DNA of 64,000 nt from DAOTWC01 sp048499435 (GCA_048499435.1 JASNZW010000001.1:868001-932000); one strand, 5' to 3'. Positions 1-8,189 are shown, counted from the first letter of the stretch. Made by a program: numbers and translations. Notes: generated by a model from the letters alone, not told the origin.

Positions 1-1
1 G

Positions 2-535
2 CACGAAGCTGCGCTCACGCTGGGCCTGGAGATCGTGCGCGACATCTGCGTTGAGCTGGGCGCGATCAGCTTCCGCGCCACCACCGACACCGCCGAGCGC
101 AAAAAGCTGTGGCACGCGCGCCACTCATCGTATGAGATCATGGTGCGGACGTACTCTGAGGACGGCTTTTTTATCAACGACGTGGCCGTGCCGATCAGCG
201 CGTACCCGGCGCTGATCAGCTATGTGGAGCAGCTCAGGCGCGAGCAGAACATCACTGCCTTTATGATCGGGCACGCCGGCGACGGCAATATCCACGTTGA
301 GTTCCCGTTTGCCAGCGCCGCCGAGTATGAGCAGCGCCAGCAGATCAACGACCTGATCGTGCGCAAGGCGCTGGAGCTGGGCGGGACGGCCACCGGCGAG
401 CACGGCGTCGGCATCGGCAAGGCGAAGCACATGCCGGCGGAACACGGCGCGGCGCTGGACGTGATGCGCGCCATCAAGCAGACGCTTGACCCGCGCGGCA
501 TCCTCAACCCCGGCAAGATTTTCCCGGCGCGGTGA
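2..535 (+). CDS. FAD-linked oxidase (GlcD / D-lactate dehydrogenase type), C-terminal part
   Basis: This is the 3' end of a gene that starts before the window; the frame is open from base 2 and gives 177 residues. They match the C-terminal FAD-linked oxidase domain of the VAO/PCMH flavoproteins, which oxidise 2-hydroxy acids such as glycolate or D-lactate. HAGDGNIH lies at about partial residues 90-97 and GEHGVGIGK follows; both are hallmark motifs of this family. The protein ends normally with PGKIFPAR just before TGA. The N-terminal FAD-binding half is outside the window, so the substrate cannot be assigned. The next gene is convergent, 9 bases away. Confidence 0.9.
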   Translation, partial: HEAALTLGLEIVRDICVELGAISFRATTDTAERKKLWHARHSSYEIMVRTYSEDGFFINDVAVPISAYPALISYVEQLRREQNITAFMIGHAGDGNIHVEFPFASAAEYEQRQQINDLIVRKALELGGTATGEHGVGIGKAKHMPAEHGAALDVMRAIKQTLDPRGILNPGKIFPAR

Positions 536-544
536 GGCGCGCGG

Positions 545-1906
545 TCAAAAGCCCAGCAGCGTCCCGGCGATCGCCAGATAGATAAACAGGCCGGTGGCGT
601 CCACCAGCGTGCTGATCAGCGGGGCTGACACCAGCGCCGGGTCCACGCCAACGCGGAAAGCCACCAGCGGGATCAGCGCGGCGATGGTGTTGGCCCAGGT
701 GCAGACCGCCAGGAAGCCCAGCCCGACCACCAGCGCGATGCGCTGGTCGCCCGTCCAGACGTAGGCGTAGGCAAAGCCGATCGCGCCCAGCACCACGCCC
801 AGCAGCACGCCGCTGAACAGCTCGCGCAGCACCACGCGCCCGATATCGCGGAAGCGGATGTCGTGCACGGCGATCCCGCGAATGATGGTCGAGACGGTCT
901 GCGCGCCGGTGTTGCCGCCCATGCCGATCAGCAGCGGGATAAAGAACGTCAGGGCGACGGCCTTTTCCAGCTCGCCCTCAAAATGCTGCAAAACGCTGCC
1001 GGTGAGCGTGCCCGCCGCGAACAGCAGCACCAGCCAGGGCAGCCGCCGCCCCAGAATCAGGCGGATCGGGGTGGTGAAATACGGCTGGTTGATGCCATCG
1101 CCGCTTTTAATGCCGCCGAAGCGCAGCATGTCCTCGGTGTGTTCCTCGGCCAGCACATCAATCGCGTCATCAACGGTGATGATGCCCAGCATCTGGCCGT
1201 CGGCGGCCACAATCGGCATCGCCAGAAAGTCGTAGCGCGCGATCATCCGCGCCACAAGTTCCTCATCAAGCTCCGGCGCGGCGGTGATCACGTCCGCTTC
1301 CATGATCTCGTCAATGTGCCGCTCTGGCGAGCTGGTGACGACCTCGCGCAGCGACACCACGCCCACCAGCTTGCCGCTGCCGTCCACCGCGTACAGGTCG
1401 TTGACCGTTTCCACCTCGTCGTCCACGCGGCGCAGGTGGGCCAGCGCCTGCGCCACCGTGATGTGCGGCGCCACGCTGACGAATTTTTCGGTCATCAGGC
1501 GGCCCGCGCTGTGTTCAGGGTACTGAAGCAGGCCGCGCACCTCGGCGGCGTCGGCCGGCTCCATCGCGGCCAGCAGCTCTTCCTGACGTTCGGGCACGTC
1601 CTCCGTGAGGATTTCGAGCACGTCGTCCATCGGCATCTGGTCGAGCAGGTCGCCCACCTGCTCCGTTGTGAGCTGGCGCAGCAGGCCGCGCGTGGCCTCG
1701 CTGCCGGTTTCGTCCAGCACCGCGGCGGCCTGCTCTGGCTCCAGCAGGCCGAAGACCTTCAGCTTAGCCTCGTCGTCCAGGCGTTCCAGGATGTCGGCGA
1801 TGTCGGCGGCGTACTGGTCCGCCAGGATCGGGCGCAGGCTTTCCAGGTTGTCGTTTTCCAGGGCATCGCGAACCTGGATGCCCAGAGCCTCGGCGTAGAC
1901 AGCCAT
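545..1906 (-). CDS. mgtE: Magnesium transporter MgtE
   Basis: A 453-residue inner-membrane Mg2+ channel/transporter of usual family length. Residues 1-130 form the acidic helical MgtE N domain. A pair of CBS domains follows at about 138-255, beginning near LMTEKFVSV. The C-terminal part from about 285 is the transmembrane pore domain. In the family, the N and CBS domains bind Mg2+ and close the pore when cytosolic Mg2+ is high. ATG lies 3 bases after the stop of the DUF1003 gene, and the G-rich end of that gene can serve as its ribosome binding site. The two genes are therefore one operon, transcribed from the promoter near 2863-2890 through a long leader. Confidence 0.96.
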   Translation of the reverse strand: MAVYAEALGIQVRDALENDNLESLRPILADQYAADIADILERLDDEAKLKVFGLLEPEQAAAVLDETGSEATRGLLRQLTTEQVGDLLDQMPMDDVLEILTEDVPERQEELLAAMEPADAAEVRGLLQYPEHSAGRLMTEKFVSVAPHITVAQALAHLRRVDDEVETVNDLYAVDGSGKLVGVVSLREVVTSSPERHIDEIMEADVITAAPELDEELVARMIARYDFLAMPIVAADGQMLGIITVDDAIDVLAEEHTEDMLRFGGIKSGDGINQPYFTTPIRLILGRRLPWLVLLFAAGTLTGSVLQHFEGELEKAVALTFFIPLLIGMGGNTGAQTVSTIIRGIAVHDIRFRDIGRVVLRELFSGVLLGVVLGAIGFAYAYVWTGDQRIALVVGLGFLAVCTWANTIAALIPLVAFRVGVDPALVSAPLISTLVDATGLFIYLAIAGTLLGF

Positions 1907-1909
1907 CGC

Positions 1910-2557
1910 TCAGCACCCCCGCTCGGCGCTGCCGCTGGCGGCGGGCGCGCCGTTGGCGCGGGTGTTCTCAATGGCGCGAACGGTTGCGTTCAGTTCCTGG
2001 CGGCGGGCGTTGACCAGCGCGTTGATCAGCCGCGTCTGCGCGTCCAGCGTCTCCACCAGCGCGTCAACCTTGCGGTGCAGGTCAGTGATCTGCACCTCGG
2101 CCTTCAGGTTGACCTGATAATCGTTTTCGGCCATCGCGCGGTCTTTGGCGGCCTGGCGGTTCTGCGACATAAGGATCACCGGGGCCTGGAGCGCGGCCAG
2201 CGTGCTGAGCGCTAAATTGAGCAGAATAAACGGAAAGGGGTCAAACGCCGCCGCGCCCAGCGTGGCGTTCGCGCCGATCCACATCGCCATTGTGACGGTA
2301 AACAGGATAATGAAACGCCAGCTTCCGGCGTAAGTGGCCAGCCAGTCCGCCAGCCGGTTGCCCAGCGTGGCGTGCTCGTCAATTTCTTCGTAGACGTTGT
2401 CCGCTACAGTGTGGCGGCGCAGATCGCGGATCAGCGCCTGCGCTTCCGGGCTGATCAGGTTGTCCAGTTCCTCGATTTCGTCAATGAGTTCCTGGATGCG
2501 ATCATCGGTTTCAGCGGCCGGCGCAGCAATACGGTCCAGCAGAAGGTCGTTGTACAT
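1910..2557 (-). CDS. DUF1003 membrane protein
   Basis: A 215-residue protein matching the DUF1003 family. The ATG at 2557 is chosen because GGAG sits about 9 bases upstream; an upstream TTG at 2578 is in frame but less likely. Residues 1-70 are charged and helical. Two membrane segments lie at about 80-98 and 108-128, the second followed by the conserved APVILMSQNRQAAKDR stretch. The C-terminal third is predicted coiled coil. The biochemical function of DUF1003 is not established. Its tight coupling to mgtE suggests a role in Mg2+ handling or in modulating the transporter, which is inference. Confidence 0.9.
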   Translation of the reverse strand: MYNDLLLDRIAAPAAETDDRIQELIDEIEELDNLISPEAQALIRDLRRHTVADNVYEEIDEHATLGNRLADWLATYAGSWRFIILFTVTMAMWIGANATLGAAAFDPFPFILLNLALSTLAALQAPVILMSQNRQAAKDRAMAENDYQVNLKAEVQITDLHRKVDALVETLDAQTRLINALVNARRQELNATVRAIENTRANGAPAASGSAERGC

Positions 2558-2858
2558 AATCAGGTTCTCCGTGCACAATAGCGGCCAGAGCGATCGCCCC
2601 AGGCCAGCAGCCCGATAAAGGGTTATGCAATTGTGTGAACAGAGCCTGTTTTACCGGGGGTCTCCCTGGTGGGGGCCAGGGACGGCAACAACACGGGTGC
2701 GCCACCCCCCGGCATGAACGCGCAGCAGGGGGTCGCTAACCTGTGTTATCGCCGCCAGGTAAGGGCGGCACCTGTTCTTGGGTAGTGCTGCTGCTCGCTA
2801 ACATACGGCTTTCTTTGACTAATGGTCAGTCTGCCGAGGCTGTGATCCCGCCCGGCAG
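2558..2858 (-). ncRNA. Long structured 5' leader of DUF1003-mgtE, candidate cis-regulatory RNA
   Basis: About 300 nt separate the predicted transcription start (about 2856) from the DUF1003 ATG. Reading the minus strand, possible helices are CTGCCG/CGGCAG (2858-2853 with 2836-2831), GCAGCAG/CTGCTGC (2794-2788 with 2728-2722), GCCGCC/GGCGGC (2769-2764 with 2756-2751) and TCCCTGG/CCAGGGA (2682-2676 with 2669-2663). The octamer GTTAGCGA occurs twice, at 2802-2795 and 2740-2733. The first copy abuts the 5' strand of the GCAGCAG helix, and the second lies a few bases before its 3' strand. The position before a Mg2+ transporter operon suggests an ion-responsive RNA. I do not see the canonical M-box (ykoK) sequence elements. 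No computed fold supports this yet. Confidence 0.45.
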
Positions 2859-2862
2859 GGAT

Positions 2863-2890
2863 ATTGTACATCGGTTTATTAAACTGTAAA
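2863..2890 (-). promoter_or_regulatory. Promoter of DUF1003-mgtE
   Basis: On the minus strand, TTTACA (2890-2885) and TACAAT (2868-2863) are separated by 16 bases, a good match to the housekeeping sigma-70 class consensus. It would start transcription near 2856. Confidence 0.6.
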
Positions 2891-2939
2891 CCCCCCAATA
2901 ACTGTCTGCGCGCGGGGGTATTCGGGCGGCGGCGACGGG

Positions 2940-3263
2940 TTAGTATTCGTAGCTGTCCTCGTCGTCCTCTTCATCTTCATCGTCGAAATACAGGTCGTCG
3001 TCGTCGTCGTAGAGATCGTCGTCGTCCTCGAATTCGCTGATGTCGTACCCTTCGTCGTCGATCTCTTCGTCGTCTTCAAATTCCTCAACTTCGACCAGCT
3101 CTTCCTCAACGTCGAGCATGTCGTCCTCGTCGAAGTCCTCGTCCTCGAAATCCATCTTGTCGTCGCCGCTTTCCTCGTCGTCCTCCAGCGGGTCGCCCTC
3201 TTCTTCGAGCAGATCGTCATCGAAATCAACATCTGCGGCCAGCCGAAATGGTATTATCACCAT
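2940..3263 (-). CDS. Extremely acidic low-complexity protein, unknown function
   Basis: A 107-residue protein in which I count 37 Asp and 26 Glu against one Lys and one Arg, so about 59 percent of residues are acidic. Only the first ten residues (MVIIPFRLAA) look like ordinary sequence; the rest is Asp/Glu runs broken by single Leu, Phe, Tyr or Met. The ATG at 3263 has GAGG 8 bases upstream; an in-frame ATG at 3290 has no such site. No enzyme motif, membrane segment or signal peptide is visible. Such polyanionic proteins can bind basic partners or divalent cations, or act like the acidic tail of RNA polymerase delta, but nothing here decides between these. It lies between pdxT and the Mg2+ operon on the same strand. 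Confidence 0.75.
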   Translation of the reverse strand: MVIIPFRLAADVDFDDDLLEEEGDPLEDDEESGDDKMDFEDEDFDEDDMLDVEEELVEVEEFEDDEEIDDEGYDISEFEDDDDLYDDDDDLYFDDEDEEDDEDSYEY

Positions 3264-3363
3264 GGTGAAATCCTCACACGCGAACGCCATTGACAAGCGG
3301 CGCTATTCTAACACCTTGCCCAAATTTAGACAGGGAAAACAGCCCGCTATTTGCTATTATCAG

Positions 3364-3942
3364 TCATTTGCCCCGTGAGTCAATAAGATTTAGAAAGCGC
3401 TGGTGCAGGCGCAGATCGTCGGTCAGCTCCGGGTGGAAAGAGGTCGCCAGCAGGTGATTCTGCGCCGCCGCGACGATGCGGCCATCGTCCAGGCGCGCCA
3501 GCAGCTCGACGCCAGGGCCAGCCGCCGCAATCAGCGGCGCGCGGATAAACACGGCGTGAAATGGCCCGCCCGCCAGCCCGGCGATCGCCAGGTCGGTTTC
3601 AAAACTGTCCACCTGGCGGCCAAAAGCGTTGCGGTTCACGGTGATGTCCATCACACCTAAAATCGGCTGGCGGTCAATGCCGATATCGCGCGCCAGGAAG
3701 ATCATGCCGGCGCACGTGCCCCAGGTTGGGCGGCGGCTGGCAAACGCGCGCAGCGGCTCGACCAGGCCATAGCTGACCGCCAGCTTGCCGATGGTAGTGC
3801 TTTCGCCGCCGGGGATAATCAGGCCGTCCAGGCTGTCAAGCTGTTCGGGCAGGCGCACCTGCACCGGTTCCGCGCCCAGTTGGCGCAGTTTTGCCTCGTG
3901 TTCAATGAATGCGCCTTGCAGCGCCAGCACACCAACGCGCAT
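3364..3942 (-). CDS. pdxT: Pyridoxal 5'-phosphate synthase glutaminase subunit PdxT
   Basis: A 192-residue class I glutamine amidotransferase of normal family length. It releases ammonia from glutamine for PdxS, which makes pyridoxal phosphate from ribose 5-phosphate and glyceraldehyde 3-phosphate. The catalytic triad is visible as Cys77 in GTCAGM and His170/Glu172 in FHPEL. The N-terminal VLALQGAF and the PGGEST loop are typical of PdxT. AAGG lies 6 bases upstream of the ATG. Its partner pdxS is at 38190-39098 on the other strand. In many bacteria the two genes are adjacent, so the subunits here must be balanced from separate transcripts. Confidence 0.97.
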   Translation of the reverse strand: MRVGVLALQGAFIEHEAKLRQLGAEPVQVRLPEQLDSLDGLIIPGGESTTIGKLAVSYGLVEPLRAFASRRPTWGTCAGMIFLARDIGIDRQPILGVMDITVNRNAFGRQVDSFETDLAIAGLAGGPFHAVFIRAPLIAAAGPGVELLARLDDGRIVAAAQNHLLATSFHPELTDDLRLHQRFLNLIDSRGK

Positions 3943-4048
3943 ACTGTGCCTTGCCCCCCACTGTGATGCCGCTTATCGTCGCAAAACACGGGCGTCTGGT
4001 CAAGGGCGCAAGTGCGGGCAAGCGGGGCAGAAACGCGGTCAGCGGCGG

Positions 4049-4630
4049 TCAGTTCACCGACGGCGCGGCCCGCTGGCGCAGGCGGGCCAGCCGCGCGTCA
4101 ACAGCGGCGCAGGCGGCGGCTGACAGGCTGCTGAACAACCATCCGTAAGCCGCGCCGTCGGCGGCGGCGCGGTCGTGGTCGCCAGCGCCGGCGTGCGCCT
4201 CAGCGCGGACACGATAAGCGGGCAGGCTGCGCGGGTTGGCGCGCAGCGCGGCTGTGCAGTCAATAACCGCCGCGCGCGGGTTGCCCTGCGCCAGGCTGGC
4301 GCGCCCGCGCTCCACCAGCGCCGACGACAGGCCGGGGCTGTAGTATAAGGCGCTATTGTAGTCGGCGATCGCGTCGCTGAAGGCGCCGCATTCAAAGTGT
4401 ACCATGCCCCGGCCCAGGTAAATCTCGCCCAGGCGCGGGGCCAGCGCCAGCGCCGCGTCGTAGGCCGCCAGCGCCGCGGCGTACTCGCCCTGGCGCGCCA
4501 GCTGCCGCCCCTGGTTGAGACAGTCAGCGACAGCAGCGCCGGGAACCTCAGCGCACGCCGGCGGTGTCTGCTGGTCGGGGCTGGCGCTGCCGGCGCGCGC
4601 CAGCAGGGAAAAGCGGGTCAAAATGTTCAT
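4049..4630 (-). CDS. TPR-repeat protein
   Basis: A 193-residue protein with about three tetratricopeptide repeats between roughly residues 45 and 155 (for example GEYAAALAAYDAALALAP and the following NSALYYSPG helices). TPRs bind other proteins; no catalytic domain is present. The ATG at 4630 has AGG about 7 bases upstream. The frame extends further upstream, but that part is AT-rich and unlike protein. Several cysteines (residues about 26, 37, 78, 124 and 174) are unusual for a TPR protein. No cleavable signal peptide is obvious. The partner is unknown. Confidence 0.75.
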   Translation of the reverse strand: MNILTRFSLLARAGSASPDQQTPPACAEVPGAAVADCLNQGRQLARQGEYAAALAAYDAALALAPRLGEIYLGRGMVHFECGAFSDAIADYNSALYYSPGLSSALVERGRASLAQGNPRAAVIDCTAALRANPRSLPAYRVRAEAHAGAGDHDRAAADGAAYGWLFSSLSAAACAAVDARLARLRQRAAPSVN

Positions 4631-4720
4631 AGAGAGCCTGTTAAAAACAAATATAAACGTGTCGCTGTATTGATTATGCGTTAAGACATGCTTTTCTGTC
4701 AATCATAATTATCGTCTGGT

Positions 4721-6343
4721 TTACGCCTGAATATCAACAACCACGCCATCCTCAGCCCAGTCGTAGAGCAGCCGCGCGTTATCAGAGCTGAGCAGGATGC
4801 AGCCGTAGGTGACGCGCGTCCCCAGGTTGTTCGTCCACAGAAGCTGGCTGCCGCCGCGCGTGGGAAAGCCGTGAAAGCCGTTGGTGAAGTCCTGGCCAGG
4901 GATCGGACGGTACACGCCCAGGAATGACGGCATCCACAGGTTCCAGTTGGCGGCGTAGGCGTTCGGCACGTGCGAGATGATCTGATAAATGCCGGGCCAG
5001 GTGGGGCTGTCGCTGATGCCTGTGCTGGCGCTCCAGTCCCATTTCAACGCCCCGTTCTCGTAGACGCGCACGCGCTGCTGGCTCATGCTCACCACGATGC
5101 GCTTGCCGCGCACGGGCGCGAAATCCATGAAGTTGTCGGGCGAAGGGATCGTAATCGTCTGGCCGACGGCCAGCGCGTCCCCCAGGCCGGGGTTGGAGCG
5201 CTGAATCCAGGGGTAAGGCACGCCGTAATTCCAGGCAATGCTGATCAGGCTTTCGCCCGGCTGCACCGTGTGCTGCTGGTCGTGGTGATAAACGCGCAGC
5301 GACACGCCCGTCTGGCGCGCCGCCAGCGCCTGCTGCGCCGCCGCCTGCGCCTCGTCCGGGTTCAGATAGCGGCCCGGCCCCAGCGCGGCCTGCTGGCTGG
5401 CGATAAAGCCGCTGTAGGCCGGTTGGTTCAGGGTTAGCGCGCCATCCGGCGCGGCGGTCAGCCAGCGCGCCCAGTCCTGCGGCGCGATCGACCAGTAATC
5501 GGCGCGGTCCGCGATCGGGTCCCAGGCTTCAATCTGAAACGGCTGGCGCAGCAGCTCAGCGGCGGCGGCGACCAGCGCGCTGGCGTCAGTCACAGCCGGG
5601 GGCACGCGCAGCATCGGCAGGTCAGCGCCGCCGGCGGCCAGCAGCCCCGCCGGGTCGCTCTCCAGCCGGGCCAGCAGCGCGGGCGCGTCCAGGGCGCGGC
5701 CGTCGCGCGGCGGCGTGGCGCGGACCTCGCCGTCCACCAGCTCGATGCCGGCATCCACCGGCGCGACCGCCACCAGCGCGGCCAGCTCGTCCAGCGCCGC
5801 CGCTGCCACCGCGCTGTCCACCGCGGCGGCCGGGGCGATATCCACGCCGCGCAGCAGCGCCGCCAGCAGCCCGCCCTGGCTGCGCCCCTGGGCGTAGGCG
5901 GCGTCAGCGGTAGCGGCGGCGTCCAGGGTGATGCCCAGCGCTGTCGGGGCCAGCGGCCAGGCGCGCGCGCCGTCGCGCAGCGTGATCGTTTCCCAGGCGC
6001 GCGTCAGCGCCGCCGCCGCCGTCTGCGGCGACATGCCGCCCAGCGGCACGCCTGCCGCCCGCACGCCGGGTAAAATCCCGCTGGAGTACACCAGCGCCGC
6101 GCCGAACAGCGCGGCGGCGCAGGTTGAGGCCGCGCCCAGCAGCGCAGCCGCCAGCAGCGCCAGCGGCCACCAGCGACGGCGGGCGCGCGGGCGCGGCGGC
6201 GCGGCGCGGCGCGGAACCGGCGCGGGCGGCGGGGCCGGGCGCGGAACTGGCGGGGACAACACATGCGGGACCGTGTGGCCGGCGCGGAGCTGCCGGGCCG
6301 CCGGCTGGGTGCGGTCGAAATCGGGGCGCGGCGGAACAGTCAT
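4721..6343 (-). CDS. Membrane-anchored L,D-transpeptidase (YkuD) with LysM domain
   Basis: A 540-residue protein. The Pro/Arg-rich cytoplasmic N-terminus (1-57) is followed by one membrane segment (about 58-80). Next comes an external region resembling the peptidoglycan-binding domain found before YkuD domains (about 95-340), a LysM domain (about 357-403, HTVQPGESLISIAWNYGV) and a C-terminal YkuD domain (about 410-540). YkuD enzymes form 3-3 crosslinks or attach proteins to peptidoglycan through a Cys. HG is present (FHGFPT, near 489). The usual SHGC(I/V)R motif reads TYGCILLS near 513-520, so the Cys is kept while Ser, His and Arg differ. Activity is therefore less certain than the fold. It is separated from the TPR gene by about 90 bases. 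Confidence 0.88.
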   Translation of the reverse strand: MTVPPRPDFDRTQPAARQLRAGHTVPHVLSPPVPRPAPPPAPVPRRAAPPRPRARRRWWPLALLAAALLGAASTCAAALFGAALVYSSGILPGVRAAGVPLGGMSPQTAAAALTRAWETITLRDGARAWPLAPTALGITLDAAATADAAYAQGRSQGGLLAALLRGVDIAPAAAVDSAVAAAALDELAALVAVAPVDAGIELVDGEVRATPPRDGRALDAPALLARLESDPAGLLAAGGADLPMLRVPPAVTDASALVAAAAELLRQPFQIEAWDPIADRADYWSIAPQDWARWLTAAPDGALTLNQPAYSGFIASQQAALGPGRYLNPDEAQAAAQQALAARQTGVSLRVYHHDQQHTVQPGESLISIAWNYGVPYPWIQRSNPGLGDALAVGQTITIPSPDNFMDFAPVRGKRIVVSMSQQRVRVYENGALKWDWSASTGISDSPTWPGIYQIISHVPNAYAANWNLWMPSFLGVYRPIPGQDFTNGFHGFPTRGGSQLLWTNNLGTRVTYGCILLSSDNARLLYDWAEDGVVVDIQA

Positions 6344-6388
6344 GGGCGCGGTCTTTAGCCGGCAGGCTTCGGCCTTTCGCGAAGGGCC

Positions 6389-6422
6389 GACGGCTGGCGG
6401 CTGTTAGCTGATAGCTGACGAC
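6389..6422. repeat. Short intergenic repeat, copy 1
   Basis: This GCTG-rich stretch begins GACGGCTGGCGGCTG and ends GCTGACGAC. The same two blocks occur at 40598-40626 with a shorter centre. It lies just upstream of the L,D-transpeptidase gene. The rest of the 6344-6546 gap contains only a small hairpin (CGGCCTTTCGCGAAGGGCCG) and no gene. Confidence 0.5.
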
Positions 6423-6546
6423 GTTTCCATTATATGAGGAATTGGCGCGGCCTGCACAACCGCGTGGGCACAGCGTAGGGGGAGCGCTGGCAGATTCCTA
6501 CCGGGCGCAAACGGTCACTGGCGCGGCGCAGGGCGGCGGGCGGGCA

Positions 6547-6963
6547 TCAGCCGGCGATGCGCTCGCTGACCACCGGCATCAGGTGCGGGGCCACGCGCTG
6601 AATAGAGTCCAGGATATCGTAAATGTCGAACGGCTTGGGGATGTAATCGCTGGCGCCCCGGTCGAGCGCGGCCAGCACGTCGTCGAGCGCGTAGCGGCCC
6701 GACATAAAGATCACCGGCAGGTGCGCCCACGCCGCGTGCGCGCGAATCTCGGCCAGCAGCGCGTACCCATCCATTCCCGGCATAGCCACGTCGCTGATAA
6801 TCAGGTCCGGCAGGCCGGTCTTGAGTTCGGCCAGTGCGAAAGCGCCGTTGTCAGCGGTGATAACCTCAAAGCCAGCGATGCGCAGCAAAAAGGCCAGGCT
6901 GCGCCGCAGCGGGGCGAAATCATCAACAATGAGAACTTTTCCGAGGCTTTCGTGCAGATTCAT
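6547..6963 (-). CDS. Receiver-only response regulator (CheY-like)
   Basis: A 138-residue single receiver domain without an output domain. It has the acidic pocket (VLIVDD near 10-15), phospho-acceptor Asp in IISDVAMPGMDG (near 57), Ser of FMSGR and Lys of YIPKPFD. It would relay a phosphate from a histidine kinase to a partner protein or compete for phosphate. No kinase gene is adjacent, so the partner is unknown; the window's only CheA is at 33883-36114. AAGGA lies 9 bases before the ATG. Confidence 0.93.
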   Translation of the reverse strand: MNLHESLGKVLIVDDFAPLRRSLAFLLRIAGFEVITADNGAFALAELKTGLPDLIISDVAMPGMDGYALLAEIRAHAAWAHLPVIFMSGRYALDDVLAALDRGASDYIPKPFDIYDILDSIQRVAPHLMPVVSERIAG

Positions 6964-7070
6964 TAATAAATATCCTTCCAGCGCTCAACGCTAAATCAAG
7001 CGTACCCCAGGAACGGCGGCAGGAAAATAGGCGCTTTACAGAATTCATGAATAATTCGAAATTGCGTAAA

Positions 7071-7103
7071 AACGCCGGACCCGCGCGCGGCAGGTCCGGC
7101 GTT
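7071..7103 (-). terminator. Rho-independent terminator of the SH3b gene
   Basis: An 11-bp stem, AACGCCGGACC/GGTCCGGCGTT, with an 11-nt loop. On the minus strand it is followed by TTTTTACG, just after the stop of the 7128-8189 gene. Confidence 0.8.
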
Positions 7104-7127
7104 GACAGCCGGGGGTGAAGCGGCGGC

Positions 7128-8189
7128 TCAGTAAGTGATGGGGATGAACACGCCTGCCGGGTTGCGGATCGCGCCGCGCTCAGCCGCGAGCCAGCCGGTG
7201 ACTTCGACGCCGTCGCACACAGCCGCGACCTCATACCAGTTGGAGCCGGCGTCGCGCCCAACAACAGCGTAAGACAGGCTGCCGGGCACAGCGCACACCG
7301 CCGGCGCGCCGGGCTGCGGCAGCGCCAGCAGCGGCAGCTCCACAAAGGCGAAGAAACTGGGCGCCGTGTATTCGCCCAGCACCGGCACTTCTGGGATGCC
7401 GGTCAGGTCGCCGCGCAGAATCAGAAATTCGGCGCTGACCCACCCGCGCAAACCGCCCACCTGCACATACCACCAGGTGCGGTCAGCGTTGCGGCCCAGC
7501 ACGACCAGCTCAGTGCCGCCATCCACAATGCCCAACACCGTATAGCGGTAGCTGTCGCCGCTGCGGAGGTGCAGGTTGTCGGTGTTGACGACGGCGAAGC
7601 CGGGCTGCTCAGCCGGCAGCCAGGCGGGGTTGATGGGGCGCGGCGGCGCGGCGTTCAGCGGGACTGGCGCGGCCGTTTCGCCATCGGCGGGCTGGAGCAC
7701 GAACGCCTCGCCAGGGAGCGCCAGCAGCCGCTCGCGGGCGAAGGCGGCGTCAACGTCAATGCGCCCGAACGGCGACAGGCCCGCGCAGTCGGCGCTGGTC
7801 TCATAGACGACTTCCTCCGGCAGGCCGTTGCCCGCCAGGCTGATCACGCGCAGCCGCAGCGGGTTATACAGCGGCGCGCGCGTCCACTCGTAGGTGTCGC
7901 CGTCGGGCCACAGGATCGTGCCGCCGACAAAGAACACATCCGAAACCGGCGCGAAGATCGTGTTGCCCGCCCCGTCAATGGCGGTCACCACGAACGCCTC
8001 GCTGAACGCGCCGGTGTTGTCGCGCGTGAGCAGCATTTCGCTGCCGCCGCTGACAAAGCCGCTGCACGTCAGGTCGAAGCTGAACGTGCCGCTGGCGGCG
8101 CTGACCGGCAGCACTGCCGCCATCAGCAGCAGGGCCAGGGCCAGAAGCAGAACCAGTCTTGCATTCGATAATCTGGGCATAGGCGACAT
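7128..8189 (-). CDS. Secreted SH3b-domain protein
   Basis: A 353-residue exported protein. A signal peptide (hydrophobic core about 11-27, cleavage after VSA) precedes a beta-rich region of unknown type (about 33-160) and a linker. A bacterial SH3 domain lies at about 195-255 (NLHLRSGDSYRYTVLGIV ... WWYVQVGGLRGWVSAEFL), and a second degenerate SH3b-like unit at about 285-345. Such domains bind peptidoglycan or mediate extracellular contacts. GGAG lies 7 bases before the ATG. Comparable SH3b proteins are at 17766, 43335 and 62835 in this window, so this is a multigene surface family in the organism. Confidence 0.8.
   Translation of the reverse strand: MSPMPRLSNARLVLLLALALLLMAAVLPVSAASGTFSFDLTCSGFVSGGSEMLLTRDNTGAFSEAFVVTAIDGAGNTIFAPVSDVFFVGGTILWPDGDTYEWTRAPLYNPLRLRVISLAGNGLPEEVVYETSADCAGLSPFGRIDVDAAFARERLLALPGEAFVLQPADGETAAPVPLNAAPPRPINPAWLPAEQPGFAVVNTDNLHLRSGDSYRYTVLGIVDGGTELVVLGRNADRTWWYVQVGGLRGWVSAEFLILRGDLTGIPEVPVLGEYTAPSFFAFVELPLLALPQPGAPAVCAVPGSLSYAVVGRDAGSNWYEVAAVCDGVEVTGWLAAERGAIRNPAGVFIPITY

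Noticed and set aside
2640..2858. Canonical M-box (ykoK) riboswitch
   Set aside because: The location fits, but the conserved core blocks of the M-box could not be found by eye, so only a generic structured leader is reported.
3000..3240. Simple GTC-type triplet repeat in DNA
   Set aside because: The repeats follow from Asp/Glu codons of a protein with a good ribosome binding site, so it is annotated as a gene.
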